From Mannheimia cairinae (GTDB lineage: Bacteria; Pseudomonadota; Gammaproteobacteria; Enterobacterales; Pasteurellaceae): a DNA stretch of 64,000 bases. Shown one piece after another: positions 54,905 through 63,847 of this stretch. Position numbers and translations under genes: made by a program. The number at the start of each line of letters is the position of its first letter. The stretch's first letter is position 1. The notes beneath the pieces are model-generated. The model did no database searches and was not told the DNA's origin. It was given only the letters and a program-made list of their open reading frames with translations. The stretch lies in assembly GCF_028649535.1 (NCBI RefSeq), contig NZ_JAQSJE010000011.1:17281-81280 (forward strand), read 5' to 3'.

Positions 54905-55222
54905 ATGGCAGATTGGAACGGCGAATATATCAGCCCCTATGCAGAACACGGCAAGAAAAGCGAACAAGTCAAAAAAGTGACGGTTTCTATTCCAATTAAG
55001 GTATTAGAAATTCTTACCAATGAAAGAACACGTCGCCAAATTAAAAATCTTCGCCACGCAACTAACAGTGAATTACTGTGCGAAGCATTTTTGCACGCTT
55101 TTACAGGGCAACCTCTACCAAATGATGAGGATTTAATGAAAGATCGGAACGATGAGATCCCAGAAGAAGCAAAACAAAAAATGCGAGAACTAGGTATAGA
55201 TCCTGATAACTGGCAATATTAA
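54905..55222 (+). CDS. metJ: Methionine repressor MetJ
   Basis: 105 residues, the same length as E. coli MetJ and nearly the same sequence: [67 protein letters not shown]. It is a ribbon-helix-helix repressor with S-adenosylmethionine as corepressor. GGAGTAATTAACA precedes the ATG. Tandem met boxes lie in its own promoter and a terminator follows. Confidence 0.98.
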   Translation: MADWNGEYISPYAEHGKKSEQVKKVTVSIPIKVLEILTNERTRRQIKNLRHATNSELLCEAFLHAFTGQPLPNDEDLMKDRNDEIPEEAKQKMRELGIDPDNWQY

Positions 55223-55225
55223 AAA

Positions 55226-55253
55226 CACCTCGCAGTTTGCGAGGTTCTTTTTA
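55226..55253 (+). terminator. Terminator after metJ
   Basis: ACCTCGCA (55227-55234) pairs with TGCGAGGT (55238-55245), then TCTTTTT. Confidence 0.9.
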
Positions 55254-55265
55254 TAGGAATTTTTT

Positions 55266-55499
55266 ATGTATCAACAATTAGCAAAAGAAGCTCGTTGGGC
55301 ATTGCTTTTAACTTTTATTTATATTTTAGGCTGGGTAGGTTTTGCCTATTTTTCACCTCAAGGGCGAGGCATTTTCGGCTTTCCAATTTGGTTTGAATTA
55401 TCTTGTATTTTATTACCCATTATCTTTACTCTCATTGCTACTCTTGTGATTAAAAAAATCTATAAAAACATCGATTTAGAGGCAAATACCAATGAATAA
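55266..55499 (+). CDS. yhdT: YhdT-family small membrane protein
   Basis: 77 residues with two hydrophobic segments (about 12-30 and 43-64) linked by SPQGRGIFGFPIWFEL. It overlaps panF by eight bases, and in E. coli yhdT also directly precedes panF. A role as a small accessory subunit of the sodium/solute symporter is suggested by this fixed pairing, but is not proven. TAGGAATTTTTT precedes the ATG. Confidence 0.85.
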   Translation: MYQQLAKEARWALLLTFIYILGWVGFAYFSPQGRGIFGFPIWFELSCILLPIIFTLIATLVIKKIYKNIDLEANTNE

Positions 55500-56925
55500 C
55501 GAAATGATTTTACCGCTAATTGCCTATCTCTGCTTTGTTTTCGGTGTTGCCTTTTATGCCTATCGTAAAAGACAAGGTAGTAGTTTTATTTCTGAATATT
55601 ACATTGGTGGACGTTCAATGTCTGGCTTTGTGCTGGCAATGACAACCGCCGCCACCTATGTCGGAGCAAGTTCTTTTATCGGTGGGCCTGGGGCCGCCTA
55701 TAAATATGGTTTAGGCTGGGTATTGCTGGCAATGATTCAAGTGCCAGCAGTCTTACTTTCACTCGGTGCGTTAGGCAAAAAATTCGCACTGCTCGCACGC
55801 AAACACAATAGCGTTACAATAAACGATATGTTGTTTGCCCGTTACCAAAACGGTTTTGTAGTTTGGATTGCAGGTTTCGCTCTATTGCTCTCCTTTTTTG
55901 CAATGATGGCGGTTCAATTTATTGGGGCAGGACGTTTGCTAGAAACCACTTTAGGCATTCCCTATAAAACTGCGATTATTATTTTTGCTGTAACCGTTGG
56001 GCTTTACACCTTTATTGGTGGTTTTAGAGCGGTGGTTTTAACCGATACCATTCAAGGTTTAGTGATGATGGTTGGAACTACCATTTTACTCGCTGCGGTT
56101 ATTTACGCAGCTGGCGGGGTGGAAAATGCAATGAATACCCTTGAAAGTATCAATCCGCAGCTTCTTTCCCCTTATGGTATTGAGGAACGTCCACTTGATT
56201 TAACTTTTATGGCATCGTTTTGGGTATTAGTATGCTTTGGCTTAATCGGTTTACCGCATATAGCGGTAAGAAGTATGGCATACAAAGACAGCAATGCCTT
56301 ACATAAAGCGATGATTATCGGCACTATCGTCATTGCCATTTTAATGTTTGGAATGCACCTTTCTGGTGTACTTGGCAGAGCGGTTGTGCCAGATTTAAAA
56401 GTGCCGGATCAGGTTATTCCAACCTTGATGATTCAAGTGCTACCGCCTGTAGTAGCAGGTATTTTCCTTGCTGCACCGATGGCGGCGATTATGTCTTCTA
56501 TCGACTCAATGCTGATTCAATCATCTTCAACCTTAATTAAAGATTTATATTTAGCCATAAAACCAAATGCTATTAATAACGAGAAAAAGATTAAGCTCTT
56601 TTCCACTATTACAACACTAACCTTTACGCTATTTTTAGTATTTGCCGCATTAAATCCGCCTGATATGTTAATTTGGCTTAATTTATTATCCTTAGGCGGT
56701 TTGGAAGCAACATTCCTTTGGGTTATCGTGTTAGGGTTATATTGGAAAAACGCCAATGCAACTGGAGCAATTTGTTCAATGCTAACAGGCCTAATTAGTT
56801 ATGTGGTAATGACAAGCTTTAAAATCACTATTTTCAGTTTCCACGCTATTGTGCCTGCATTACTGATTGGGCTGATTGCTTTTCTTATTGGTAATCAGTT
56901 TGGTAAGAAAACGGTAGAATTGTAA
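55492..56925 (+). CDS. panF: Sodium/pantothenate symporter
   Basis: 477 residues; E. coli PanF has 483. About 13 membrane spans of the sodium:solute symporter (LeuT-like) family. Typical blocks are EYYIGGRSMSGFVLAMTTAATYVGASSFIGGPGAAYKYGLGWV and GIFLAAPMAAIMSSIDSMLIQSSS. It imports pantothenate, the precursor of coenzyme A. It overlaps yhdT and ends at a hairpin that also faces the converging zinc-ribbon gene. Confidence 0.94.
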   Translation: MNNEMILPLIAYLCFVFGVAFYAYRKRQGSSFISEYYIGGRSMSGFVLAMTTAATYVGASSFIGGPGAAYKYGLGWVLLAMIQVPAVLLSLGALGKKFALLARKHNSVTINDMLFARYQNGFVVWIAGFALLLSFFAMMAVQFIGAGRLLETTLGIPYKTAIIIFAVTVGLYTFIGGFRAVVLTDTIQGLVMMVGTTILLAAVIYAAGGVENAMNTLESINPQLLSPYGIEERPLDLTFMASFWVLVCFGLIGLPHIAVRSMAYKDSNALHKAMIIGTIVIAILMFGMHLSGVLGRAVVPDLKVPDQVIPTLMIQVLPPVVAGIFLAAPMAAIMSSIDSMLIQSSSTLIKDLYLAIKPNAINNEKKIKLFSTITTLTFTLFLVFAALNPPDMLIWLNLLSLGGLEATFLWVIVLGLYWKNANATGAICSMLTGLISYVVMTSFKITIFSFHAIVPALLIGLIAFLIGNQFGKKTVEL

Positions 56926-56960
56926 AAAATTTATAATTTTTAACCGCTTGTTTCTAAAAT

Positions 56961-56984
56961 GCCACTTTTAAAAGTGGCTTTTTT
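56961..56984. terminator. Terminator after panF
   Basis: GCCACTTTT directly followed by AAAAGTGGC and then TTTTTT. It overlaps the last bases of the opposite gene. Confidence 0.8.
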
Positions 56985-57213
56985 AATTCGCAACAATGCT
57001 AGCAACTCCAATCACCAAGGCAAAAATAACCAACCAAACCAACTGTAATTTCACACTTTTGCGATTTATTTCTTGGTTATGTAATCTGCGTTGTTCTAGC
57101 TTCTGGCGGTAAATTTCTAAATCAGCTTCTTTAAAAGAAAAACCGCAATGGGGGCAGCTTTCTACGCTATCACTAATTTTTTTTCTGCACTCGGGGCAAC
57201 GATGTAATGCCAT
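56983..57213 (-). CDS. Small zinc-ribbon membrane protein
   Basis: 76 residues. The N-terminus is a zinc ribbon with two CxxC pairs (HRCPECRKKISDSVESCPHCGFSF), then a charged coiled segment and one C-terminal membrane span (LVWLVIFALVIGVASIVAN). The ribbon would face the cytoplasm. Such short proteins occur widely, with no known function. It lies downstream of the P-II gene on the same strand, separated by an uptake-sequence dyad. Confidence 0.75.
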   Translation of the reverse strand: MALHRCPECRKKISDSVESCPHCGFSFKEADLEIYRQKLEQRRLHNQEINRKSVKLQLVWLVIFALVIGVASIVAN

Positions 57214-57244
57214 TTATTTATCCTTAAATTATTTGCTATTTGCA

Positions 57245-57287
57245 GGCGGTTTGATTTTGGTAAAATTTTGCAAAAATCAGACCGCTT
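57245..57287 (-). repeat. Paired uptake-sequence dyad overlapping the end of glnB
   Basis: GGCGGTTTGATTTT (57245 on) pairs with AAAATCAGACCGCT (to about 57286). The right arm is part of the glnB reading frame and supplies the stop codon TGA and the C-terminal residues EAV. Confidence 0.7.
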
Positions 57288-57615
57288 CATCATCGGTTTC
57301 GCCAGTACGAGTGCGAATAACCTGCTCAATATTAGAAACGTAAATTTTACCATCGCCTACTCGCCCTGAATATGAGGCGTTTAAAATCGCATCAATGACT
57401 TCATCTGTTTGGTAATCTGAAATTAACACTTCCACTTTAATCTTAGGGCGAAAATCAATGGTGTTAATTTTAGCTAACTCTTGTTCTGTATGCCCATATT
57501 GTCTGCCAAAGCCTTTTACTTCGGTAATCGTCATTCCTTGGATCCCCACATCAGATAAGGCATTTTGTACGCTTTCTAATTTTGAGGGTTGGATAATGGT
57601 AGTGATTAATTTCAT
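57277..57615 (-). CDS. glnB: P-II family signal protein (GlnB-like), lacking the uridylylated tyrosine
   Basis: 112 residues, exactly the length of E. coli GlnB, and alignable without gaps. Conserved blocks: GMTITEVKGFGRQYGHTE, GRVGDGKIYV and IRTRTGE, with Lys58 present. The exposed T-loop reads EQELAKINTIDFRPK where GlnB has ELYRGAEYMVDFLPK. Tyr51, modified by GlnD, is Asn51 here, and Tyr46 is Glu. It probably still binds ATP and 2-oxoglutarate, but control by uridylylation should not work. It is a lone gene before the zinc-ribbon gene. The partner is unknown. Confidence 0.85.
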   Translation of the reverse strand: MKLITTIIQPSKLESVQNALSDVGIQGMTITEVKGFGRQYGHTEQELAKINTIDFRPKIKVEVLISDYQTDEVIDAILNASYSGRVGDGKIYVSNIEQVIRTRTGETDDEAV

Positions 57616-57716
57616 AGTTGCCTTATTCCTTCGGGCTTAATGTGCGAAAAATAAATGAAAGTCTATTACAAGCGGTTATTTTTTTCAAAAATTTTACAAA
57701 TTTTTTCATTTTTGCC

Positions 57717-57745
57717 CTTGAACCGAAAATTTTCGCCCCTATTTA
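57717..57745 (+). promoter_or_regulatory. Sigma-32 (heat-shock) promoter of dnaK
   Basis: CTTGAA at 57717-57722, a 13-base spacer, then CCCCTATTTA at 57736-57745. Both boxes and the spacing fit the RpoH consensus. The transcript would have a leader of about 140 bases before dnaK. Confidence 0.85.
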
Positions 57746-57758
57746 TGATTTCGTCTGA

Positions 57759-57786
57759 ACGGGAAAGCAAATTCCCGTTTCTTTTT
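57759..57786 (+). terminator. Terminator-like hairpin in the dnaK leader
   Basis: ACGGGAA (57759-57765) pairs with TTCCCGT (57772-57778), then TTCTTTTT. It lies just downstream of the sigma-32 promoter. No gene on this strand ends nearby. Confidence 0.65.
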
Positions 57787-57820
57787 GAATAAAAAGTTAC
57801 AAGAAAATTTCAAAACTTGT

Positions 57821-57849
57821 CTTGAAATGTGGCGAAAAGCCTACATCTT
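57821..57849 (+). promoter_or_regulatory. Possible second sigma-32 promoter of dnaK
   Basis: CTTGAAA at 57821-57827, 12 bases, then CCTACATCTT. The -35 box is good and the -10 box only partly fits CCCCAT. It is downstream of the terminator-like hairpin and 43 bases before dnaK. Confidence 0.45.
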
Positions 57850-57891
57850 GTAGCCAACAACATTATCGAATTTATAAAAGAGGAATCAAAA

Positions 57892-59790
57892 ATGGGTAAA
57901 ATCATTGGTATTGACTTAGGTACAACAAACTCTTGTGTTGCTGTAATGGACGGCGATAAACCTCGTGTGCTTGAAAATGCAGAAGGTGCACGTACAACTC
58001 CATCTATCATTGCATATACAGATAAAGAAATCTTAGTGGGTCAGCCGGCAAAACGTCAGGCAATTACCAACCCGAAAAATACATTATTTGCAATTAAACG
58101 TTTAATCGGTCGTCGCTTTACTGATAACGAAGTACAACGTGATATTGAAATTATGCCATTTGAAATCAGTAAAGCAGACAATGGCGATGCTTGGGTAACT
58201 GTTAAGGGTGAAAAATTAGCACCACCACAAATCTCTGCCGAAATTTTGAAAAAAATGAAGAAAACCGCAGAAGATTTCTTAGGCGAAACGGTAACAGAGG
58301 CGGTAATTACTGTTCCTGCTTACTTTAATGATGCACAACGTCAAGCAACTAAAGATGCGGGTCGTATCGCTGGTTTAGATGTTAAACGTATCATCAACGA
58401 GCCAACTGCTGCTGCTCTTGCATACGGTTTAGATTCTAAGAAAGAGAACCAAACTATCGCTGTTTACGACTTAGGTGGTGGTACATTCGATATCTCAATT
58501 ATCGAAATTGATAACTTTGATGGCGAACAAACCTTTGAAGTGCGTGCAACCAATGGGGATACTCACTTAGGTGGTGAAGACTTCGATAACCGTGTCATCA
58601 ACTACTTAGTAGAAGAGTTCCAAAAAGAACAAGGTGTTGATTTACGTAACGACCCGATGGCAATGCAACGTGTGAAAGAAGCGGCTGAAAAAGCGAAAAT
58701 CGAGCTTTCTTCTGCACAAGAAACAGAAGTAAATCTTCCGTATATTACAGCAGATGCAACAGGCCCGAAACACTTAAACATTAAAGTAACGCGTGCAAAA
58801 TTAGAAGCGTTAGTTGAAGATTTAGTAAACCGTTCATTAGAGCCGTTAAAAACTGCATTAGCAGACGCTGGTTTATCAGTAAGCGAAATCAACGATGTAA
58901 TCTTAGTGGGTGGTCAAACTCGTATGCCATTAGTACAGAAAAAAGTGGCAGACTTCTTTGGCAAAGAACCTCGTAAAGACGTAAACCCAGATGAAGCAGT
59001 TGCAATCGGTGCGGCAGTACAAGGCGGTGTATTAGCAGGCGATGTAACAGACGTATTATTATTAGACGTTACTCCATTATCACTTGGTATCGAAACAATG
59101 GGTGGTGTAATGACGACCTTAATTGAGAAAAACACAACGATTCCAACGAAGAAATCACAAGTGTTCTCAACAGCGGAAGATAACCAAAGTGCGGTAACAA
59201 TTCACGTGTTACAAGGTGAGCGTAAACGTGCGGCAGACAATAAATCTTTAGGTCAATTCAACCTTGAAGGTATCAACCCTGCACCACGTGGTATGCCACA
59301 AATTGAAGTAACATTCGATATTGATGCTAACGGTATTATCAACGTGTCTGCGAAAGATAAAAACACTGGTAAAGAACAACAAATCAAAATCCAAGCATCT
59401 TCAGGCTTAAGCGATGAAGAAGTAGAACAAATGGTACGTGATGCGGAAGCAAATGCCGAAGCAGACAAAAAATTTGAAGAGTTAGTTCAAGCTCGTAACC
59501 AAGCAGATGGTATTGCCCACGCAACTCGCAAACAAATTGAAGAAACAGGCGATGCGTTAAATGCAGATGATAAAGCGAAAATCGAAGCCGCTATCGCAGA
59601 ATTAGAAACTGCAGCAAAAGGCGAAGATAAAGCCGAAATCGATGCAAAAACCGAAGCATTAATTAAAGCATCAGAACCGTTAATGCAAGCCGCTCAAGCT
59701 AAAGCACAAGCAGGCGAACAACCAAAACAATCTGCAAAAGATGATGGCGTGGTAGATGCTGAATTTGAAGAAGTGAAGGATAATAAATAA
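57892..59790 (+). CDS. dnaK: Chaperone protein DnaK (Hsp70)
   Basis: 632 residues from the ATG at 57892, after AGAGGAATCAAAA; an earlier in-frame codon at 57829 lies within the leader and is rejected. The ATPase domain starts [19 protein letters not shown] and includes [14 protein letters not shown] and [13 protein letters not shown]. The linker [20 protein letters not shown] leads to the substrate domain, and the C-terminal lid ends [16 protein letters not shown], as in E. coli. It folds proteins in the cytoplasm with DnaJ and GrpE and controls sigma-32. A terminator follows, then REP-like units before dnaJ. Confidence 0.98.
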   Translation: MGKIIGIDLGTTNSCVAVMDGDKPRVLENAEGARTTPSIIAYTDKEILVGQPAKRQAITNPKNTLFAIKRLIGRRFTDNEVQRDIEIMPFEISKADNGDAWVTVKGEKLAPPQISAEILKKMKKTAEDFLGETVTEAVITVPAYFNDAQRQATKDAGRIAGLDVKRIINEPTAAALAYGLDSKKENQTIAVYDLGGGTFDISIIEIDNFDGEQTFEVRATNGDTHLGGEDFDNRVINYLVEEFQKEQGVDLRNDPMAMQRVKEAAEKAKIELSSAQETEVNLPYITADATGPKHLNIKVTRAKLEALVEDLVNRSLEPLKTALADAGLSVSEINDVILVGGQTRMPLVQKKVADFFGKEPRKDVNPDEAVAIGAAVQGGVLAGDVTDVLLLDVTPLSLGIETMGGVMTTLIEKNTTIPTKKSQVFSTAEDNQSAVTIHVLQGERKRAADNKSLGQFNLEGINPAPRGMPQIEVTFDIDANGIINVSAKDKNTGKEQQIKIQASSGLSDEEVEQMVRDAEANAEADKKFEELVQARNQADGIAHATRKQIEETGDALNADDKAKIEAAIAELETAAKGEDKAEIDAKTEALIKASEPLMQAAQAKAQAGEQPKQSAKDDGVVDAEFEEVKDNK

Positions 59791-59812
59791 TTTCACGACT
59801 TTAAGTTTGAAT

Positions 59813-59838
59813 AAAGGGCGTGGAAACACGCCCTTTTG
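59813..59838 (+). terminator. Terminator after dnaK
   Basis: AAGGGCGTG (59814-59822) pairs with CACGCCCTT (59827-59835), loop GAAA, then TTT. It separates dnaK from dnaJ. Confidence 0.85.
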
Positions 59839-59864
59839 GTGTATTTAGTTATAATGGCTCTATA

Positions 59865-59918
59865 CCTAGCACGGCAAGCCGTACTAGGTTACGCATAAGT
59901 TCAGCTCCTTTGGAGCTG
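59865..59918 (-). repeat. REP-like two-hairpin unit D (inverted)
   Basis: On the minus strand CAGCTCC-AAA-GGAGCTG, the linker AACTTATGCGTAACC, then TAGTACGGC-TT-GCCGTGCTA. It has the same architecture as units A to C at the transposase gene 57 kb away. Confidence 0.82.
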
Positions 59919-59945
59919 TAAAGAAAGAGTTGCAAAGCAGCTCAC

Positions 59946-59991
59946 TCAGCCGAAGGCTGATCGTAACCACGTACGGCTATGCCGTGCGTGG
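59946..59991 (+). repeat. REP-like two-hairpin unit E
   Basis: TCAGCC-GAA-GGCTGA, shorter linker TCGTAACC, then ACGTACGGC-TAT-GCCGTGCGT. Opposite in orientation to unit D and 27 bases from it, so D and E form an inverted pair. An uptake sequence follows at once. Confidence 0.78.
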
Positions 59992-60034
59992 AGCAAGCGG
60001 TCAAATTTCCGCAAAATTTTACAAACAAAATATT

Positions 60035-61174
60035 ATGGCAAAAAAAGATTATTACGAAGTCCTTGGGCTTTCTAAAGGGGCAAGTGAGAAAGACATCAAA
60101 CGTGCTTATAAACGTTTGGCGGCAAAATACCACCCTGATAAAAACCAAGGTAGCAAAGAGTCGGAAGAAAAATTCAAAGAGATTACTGAAGCCTATGAAG
60201 TTTTAACCGATAGCGAGAAAAAAGCGATGTACGACCAATACGGACACGCAGCCTTTGAACAAGGCGGTGGTGGTAGTGGCGGATTCGGTGGCTTTGGCGG
60301 CGGTGGTTTCGGCGGTTTTGAAGATATCTTCAGTGAAATGTTTGGCGGTGGTTTTGGTGGCGGTGGCGGACGCCGTCAGCGTGTCGTGCGTGGCGATGAT
60401 TTACGTTACGACATTGAAATCACCCTTGAAGAGGCAGTAAAAGGCTGCAAAAAAGATATCCGCATTCAAACTTTAGCAGAGTGCGATACTTGCCACGGTT
60501 CAGGGGCTGAGGCCGGCAGTAAAGTAGAGACCTGTTCACACTGCCACGGCACAGGGCGAATCCGCCGTCAGCAAGGGTTCTTTGTAACCGAGGCTGTTTG
60601 TCCGAGCTGTCACGGTACAGGTAAACGTATTGAAAAACCTTGCCGTTCTTGCCACGGAGATGGCCGTGTACAAAAAGTGAAAAATCTATCGGTAACGATT
60701 CCTGCAGGTGTCGATACTGGCAATCAACTTCGTTTATCCGGCGAGGGAGCCGCAGGCGAAAACGGTGCACCGGCAGGCGATTTATATGTAGTTATTCACG
60801 TGAAAGAGCACGATATTTTTGAGCGTGATGGTTCAAACTTATACTGCGAAGTACCAATTAGCTTTACCCTTGCAGCACTCGGTGGTGAAATTGAAGTACC
60901 TACTTTAGATGGCAAATTAAAACTGAAAATCCCGGCAGAAACTCAAACAGGAAAACTATTCCGTGTGCGTGGTAAAGGTGTAACTAGCCCTCGTGGTGGC
61001 TATGCTGGCGATTTGATCTGCAAAGTAGTAATTGAAACCCCTGTTAAATTAAACGAAGAACAAAAAGCATTATTACGTCAATTTGAAGAGAGTTTAGAAG
61101 GTAAAAGTAATCGCCCTAAACATCAAGGCTTTTTCGATGGTGTAAAAAAATTCTTTGATAACTTAGGTAAGTAA
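60035..61174 (+). CDS. dnaJ: Chaperone protein DnaJ (Hsp40)
   Basis: 379 residues from the ATG at 60035 ([11 protein letters not shown]); the frame is open back to 59930, but that stretch is repeat DNA. Domains in order: J domain with HPD in [10 protein letters not shown], Gly/Phe-rich stretch (about 76-125), four CxxCxGxG zinc repeats ([32 protein letters not shown]), and the C-terminal substrate domain. It stimulates DnaK ATPase and delivers substrates. No Shine-Dalgarno sequence is visible before the start. The dnaK terminator, two REP-like units and an uptake sequence lie upstream, so expression may be partly uncoupled from dnaK. Confidence 0.97.
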   Translation: MAKKDYYEVLGLSKGASEKDIKRAYKRLAAKYHPDKNQGSKESEEKFKEITEAYEVLTDSEKKAMYDQYGHAAFEQGGGGSGGFGGFGGGGFGGFEDIFSEMFGGGFGGGGGRRQRVVRGDDLRYDIEITLEEAVKGCKKDIRIQTLAECDTCHGSGAEAGSKVETCSHCHGTGRIRRQQGFFVTEAVCPSCHGTGKRIEKPCRSCHGDGRVQKVKNLSVTIPAGVDTGNQLRLSGEGAAGENGAPAGDLYVVIHVKEHDIFERDGSNLYCEVPISFTLAALGGEIEVPTLDGKLKLKIPAETQTGKLFRVRGKGVTSPRGGYAGDLICKVVIETPVKLNEEQKALLRQFEESLEGKSNRPKHQGFFDGVKKFFDNLGK

Positions 61175-61202
61175 AATCTAAATTTATACATTTTCTCTAA
61201 AT

Positions 61203-61238
61203 AACCCGGTAGCATTTGCTATCGGGTTTTATTTTTTT
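61203..61238 (+). terminator. Terminator after dnaJ
   Basis: AACCCGGTAGC (61203-61213) pairs with GCTATCGGGTT (61218-61228), then TTATTTTTTT. Confidence 0.9.
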
Positions 61239-61376
61239 AAGTAAATTAAAAAAATATCAAAAGAAGGAATTTAATAGCTGATATTTATCAAACTAATAGA
61301 TTGAGAAAGATTGCATAATCCTTATACTTTATAGTGGATTGATTACTTACCGTAACTTTATTTTGAGGATAATATT

Positions 61377-62885
61377 ATGTCTAAATGCCCTGTTACACAT
61401 CTAACAATGAACAATGGTGCTCCTGTTGTTGATAACCAAAATAGTTTAACCGCCGGCCCACGTGGCCCATTATTAGCACAAGATTTATGGCTAAACGAAA
61501 AACTAGCTAACTTTGTACGTGAAGTGATCCCTGAGCGTCGTATGCACGCTAAAGGTTCTGGTGCTTTTGGTACTTTCACTGTAACCAATGATATTACTAA
61601 ATACACACGTGCAGCTATCTTTAACCAAGTGGGTAAACAGACAGAAATGTTTGCTCGTTTTACTACTGTAGCAGGTGAACGTGGTGCTGCAGATGCTGAG
61701 CGTGATATCCGTGGTTTTGCTTTAAAATTCTATACTGAAGAAGGTAACTGGGATATGGTGGGTAACAATACACCTGTATTCTTCTTACGTGACCCACGCA
61801 AATTCCCTGATTTAAACAAAGCGGTAAAACGTGACCCTCGTACAAATATGCGTTCTGCAACGAACAACTGGGATTTCTGGACATTATTACCTGAAGCATT
61901 CCACCAAGTCACGATTGTAATGAGTGATCGTGGCATTCCGGCATCTTACCGCCATATGCATGGTTTCGGCTCACACACTTATAGCTTTATCAATGCTGAA
62001 AACGAACGTTTCTGGGTGAAATTCCACTTCCGTACTCAACAAGGTATCAAAAACTTAACGGATCAAGAGGCAGCTGCTGTTATTGCAAACGATCGTGAAA
62101 GTAATCAACGTGATTTATACGATGCGATTGAGCGTGGCGATTTCCCGAAATGGAAAATGTACGTGCAAATTATGCCAGAAGCTGATGCAGAAAAAGTACC
62201 ATACCATCCATTTGATTTAACAAAAGTATGGCCAAAATCAGATTACCCATTAATTGAAGTGGGTGAATTCGAATTAAATCGTAACCCAGAAAACTTCTTT
62301 GCTGATGTTGAACAATCGGCATTCGCACCAAGCAACTTAGTTCCTGGTATCAGCGTATCACCAGACCGTATGTTACAAGCTCGTTTATTCAACTATGCGG
62401 ATGCACAACGCTACCGTTTAGGTGTAAACCATCACCAAATTCCGGTAAACGCACCTCGTTGCCCTGTTCACAGCAATGCTCGTGATGGACAAGGTCGTGT
62501 AGATGGTAACTATGGTAGTACAATCCATTATGAACCAAACAGCTTTGGCAAATGGCAAGAACAAGCACAATATGCTGAGCCACCATTAAAAATCAACGGT
62601 GATGCAGCACATTGGAACTATCGTGAAGATGATGCTGACTACTTTAGCCAACCAAGAGCATTATTCAACTTAATGAATGATGAACAAAAACAAGCATTAT
62701 TCACTAATACAGCAGCTGCAATGGGCGATGCGTTAGACTTTATTAAATATCGTCATATCCGCAACTGCTATGCTTGTGACCCAGCTTATGGCGAAGGTGT
62801 TGCAAAAGCATTAGGAATGACTGTTGAAGATGCTATTGCAGCTCGTGCAACAGATCCTGCATTAGGTCAGCCTGGCTTGTTATAA
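61377..62885 (+). CDS. katA: Monofunctional haem catalase (small-subunit type, HktE-like)
   Basis: 502 residues, the usual length for clade 3 catalases and for H. influenzae HktE. It breaks down hydrogen peroxide in the cytoplasm. The catalytic histidine is in [16 protein letters not shown], the distal asparagine region is [16 protein letters not shown], and the haem-ligand tyrosine is in [26 protein letters not shown] precedes the ATG. The 200 bases before it hold the dnaJ terminator and an AT-rich promoter region; I could not confirm an OxyR site. The gene symbol varies among species (katA or hktE). Confidence 0.95.
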   Translation: MSKCPVTHLTMNNGAPVVDNQNSLTAGPRGPLLAQDLWLNEKLANFVREVIPERRMHAKGSGAFGTFTVTNDITKYTRAAIFNQVGKQTEMFARFTTVAGERGAADAERDIRGFALKFYTEEGNWDMVGNNTPVFFLRDPRKFPDLNKAVKRDPRTNMRSATNNWDFWTLLPEAFHQVTIVMSDRGIPASYRHMHGFGSHTYSFINAENERFWVKFHFRTQQGIKNLTDQEAAAVIANDRESNQRDLYDAIERGDFPKWKMYVQIMPEADAEKVPYHPFDLTKVWPKSDYPLIEVGEFELNRNPENFFADVEQSAFAPSNLVPGISVSPDRMLQARLFNYADAQRYRLGVNHHQIPVNAPRCPVHSNARDGQGRVDGNYGSTIHYEPNSFGKWQEQAQYAEPPLKINGDAAHWNYREDDADYFSQPRALFNLMNDEQKQALFTNTAAAMGDALDFIKYRHIRNCYACDPAYGEGVAKALGMTVEDAIAARATDPALGQPGLL

Positions 62886-62910
62886 GATATAAATTACATC
62901 AAATACTGAT

Positions 62911-62941
62911 AAACCTCTAGAATATTTCTAGAGGTTTTTTT
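62911..62941 (+). terminator. Terminator after the catalase gene
   Basis: AAACCTCTAGAA pairs with TTCTAGAGGTTT (62925-62936), then TTTTT. Confidence 0.92.
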
Positions 62942-63363
62942 ATGGGTAATAATGTCCAAAATAAAACTTAATATTAATAATAAGTATAATTCTAGCTTAG
63001 ATTTAAAATAAAAAACATAAATTAATTAATAATTATATAGAAGAGAATTATTGAAAAGAAAATATAAGAAATAGAATATAAATCTAGAAATTAATGATAT
63101 AGAAAAGAGTTACTCACATAAGAATTAGAATCGTCAGAGCTATTAAGCAGATAAATCATAAAATAGCAATTCCTCTATGCTATCTAGCAGAACTCTAAAT
63201 ATATTCAGTAATTAAAATTTAGATTGATTAGAGATTAGAGATTAGAGATTAGAGATAAAATAACAATTTTACCTACTATCCAAAAATTTTCCAAATTAAA
63301 ATAAGAAATATATTTTTATTACTATAAATAGACAAAATAAAGAAATATTTATATAAGAATAAG
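62942..63363. other. Gene-free, very AT-rich region
   Basis: About 420 bases between the catalase terminator and the tRNA genes. I see no open frame, RNA gene or promoter that I can support. The plus strand is unusually A-rich. It contains the short tandem repeat at 63226-63253. It may be the decayed end of the rRNA-tRNA transcript or a lost gene. Confidence 0.6.
63226..63253. repeat. Heptamer tandem repeat (GATTAGA)x4
   Basis: Four exact copies of GATTAGA in a row, followed by a partial copy (GATA). It lies in non-coding DNA, 111 bases beyond the 3' end of the tRNA array. Confidence 0.9.
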
Positions 63364-63440
63364 TGGCGGAACGGACGGGACTCGAACCCGCGACCCCCTG
63401 CGTGACAGGCAGGTATTCTAACCAGCTGAACTACCGCTCC
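63364..63440 (-). tRNA. tRNA-Asp (GTC), second copy
   Basis: 77 bases including encoded CCA. It starts GGAGCGGTAGTTCAGCTGG, has anticodon GTC in CCTGTCACGC, and the T-loop GGTTCGAGTCC. It is the last gene of the rRNA operon's tRNA tail and identical to the copy at 63591. Confidence 0.97.
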
Positions 63441-63470
63441 GCATATTAATGGAGATTATTTAATAATGAA

Positions 63471-63546
63471 TGGCAGGGGCGGAGAGGCTCGAACTCCCAA
63501 CACCCGGTTTTGGAGACCGGTGCTCTACCAATTGAACTACGCCCCT
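63471..63546 (-). tRNA. tRNA-Trp (CCA)
   Basis: 76 bases including encoded CCA. It begins AGGGGCGTAGTTCAATTGG with anticodon CCA in GGTCTCCAAAACC. It lies between the two tRNA-Asp genes. Confidence 0.97.
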
Positions 63547-63590
63547 AAATTTATAGCACTAAAGCGAGCTAAAACTCGCTATTTAATAAG

Positions 63591-63667
63591 TGGCGGAACG
63601 GACGGGACTCGAACCCGCGACCCCCTGCGTGACAGGCAGGTATTCTAACCAGCTGAACTACCGCTCC
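63591..63667 (-). tRNA. tRNA-Asp (GTC), first copy
   Basis: 77 bases including encoded CCA, identical over its length to the copy at 63364. It directly follows the 5S genes. An AGCGAG/CTCGCT hairpin between it and tRNA-Trp may aid processing. Confidence 0.97.
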
Positions 63668-63680
63668 GCAAATTTTATAG

Positions 63681-63795
63681 ATTGATAATGCCCTACTCTC
63701 ACATAGCGAAACACTACACTACCATCGGCGTTACTGCGTTTTACTTCTGAGTTCGGGATGGAGTCAGGTAGCACCACAGCACTATGGTTATCAAT
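63681..63795 (-). rRNA. rrf: 5S ribosomal RNA, second copy
   Basis: About 115 bases on the minus strand. The conserved core includes CCCGAACTCAGAAGTAAAAC and CGCCGATGGTAGTGTAGTG. The ends pair as ATTGATAA/TTATCAAT (helix I). Ends are set by that pairing and may be off by a few bases. Confidence 0.93.
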
Positions 63796-63847
63796 CAAAT
63801 CCTTTATTTCCTTAATTCTCTTTATCAAGAAAACTAAGGAAATAAAA

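Noticed and set aside
57829-57891. N-terminal extension of DnaK
   Set aside because: It overlaps the promoter/leader region; the family start [14 protein letters not shown] has its own ribosome site.
58602-59135. Minus-strand open frames opposite dnaK
   Set aside because: They are shadows of the strongly biased codon use of dnaK.
59865-59991. CRISPR-like array from repeats D and E
   Set aside because: The units are inverted, not evenly spaced direct repeats, and no cas gene is in the window.
59930-60034. N-terminal extension of DnaJ by 35 residues
   Set aside because: The stretch is repeat unit E plus an uptake sequence; the J domain starts at [11 protein letters not shown].
61250-61376. 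OxyR box before the catalase gene
   Set aside because: ATAG-like pieces are present, but spacing and symmetry do not fit well enough to claim a site.
63226-63253. CRISPR or telomere-like meaning of the GATTAGA repeats
   Set aside because: Four short heptamers without spacers are only a microsatellite.
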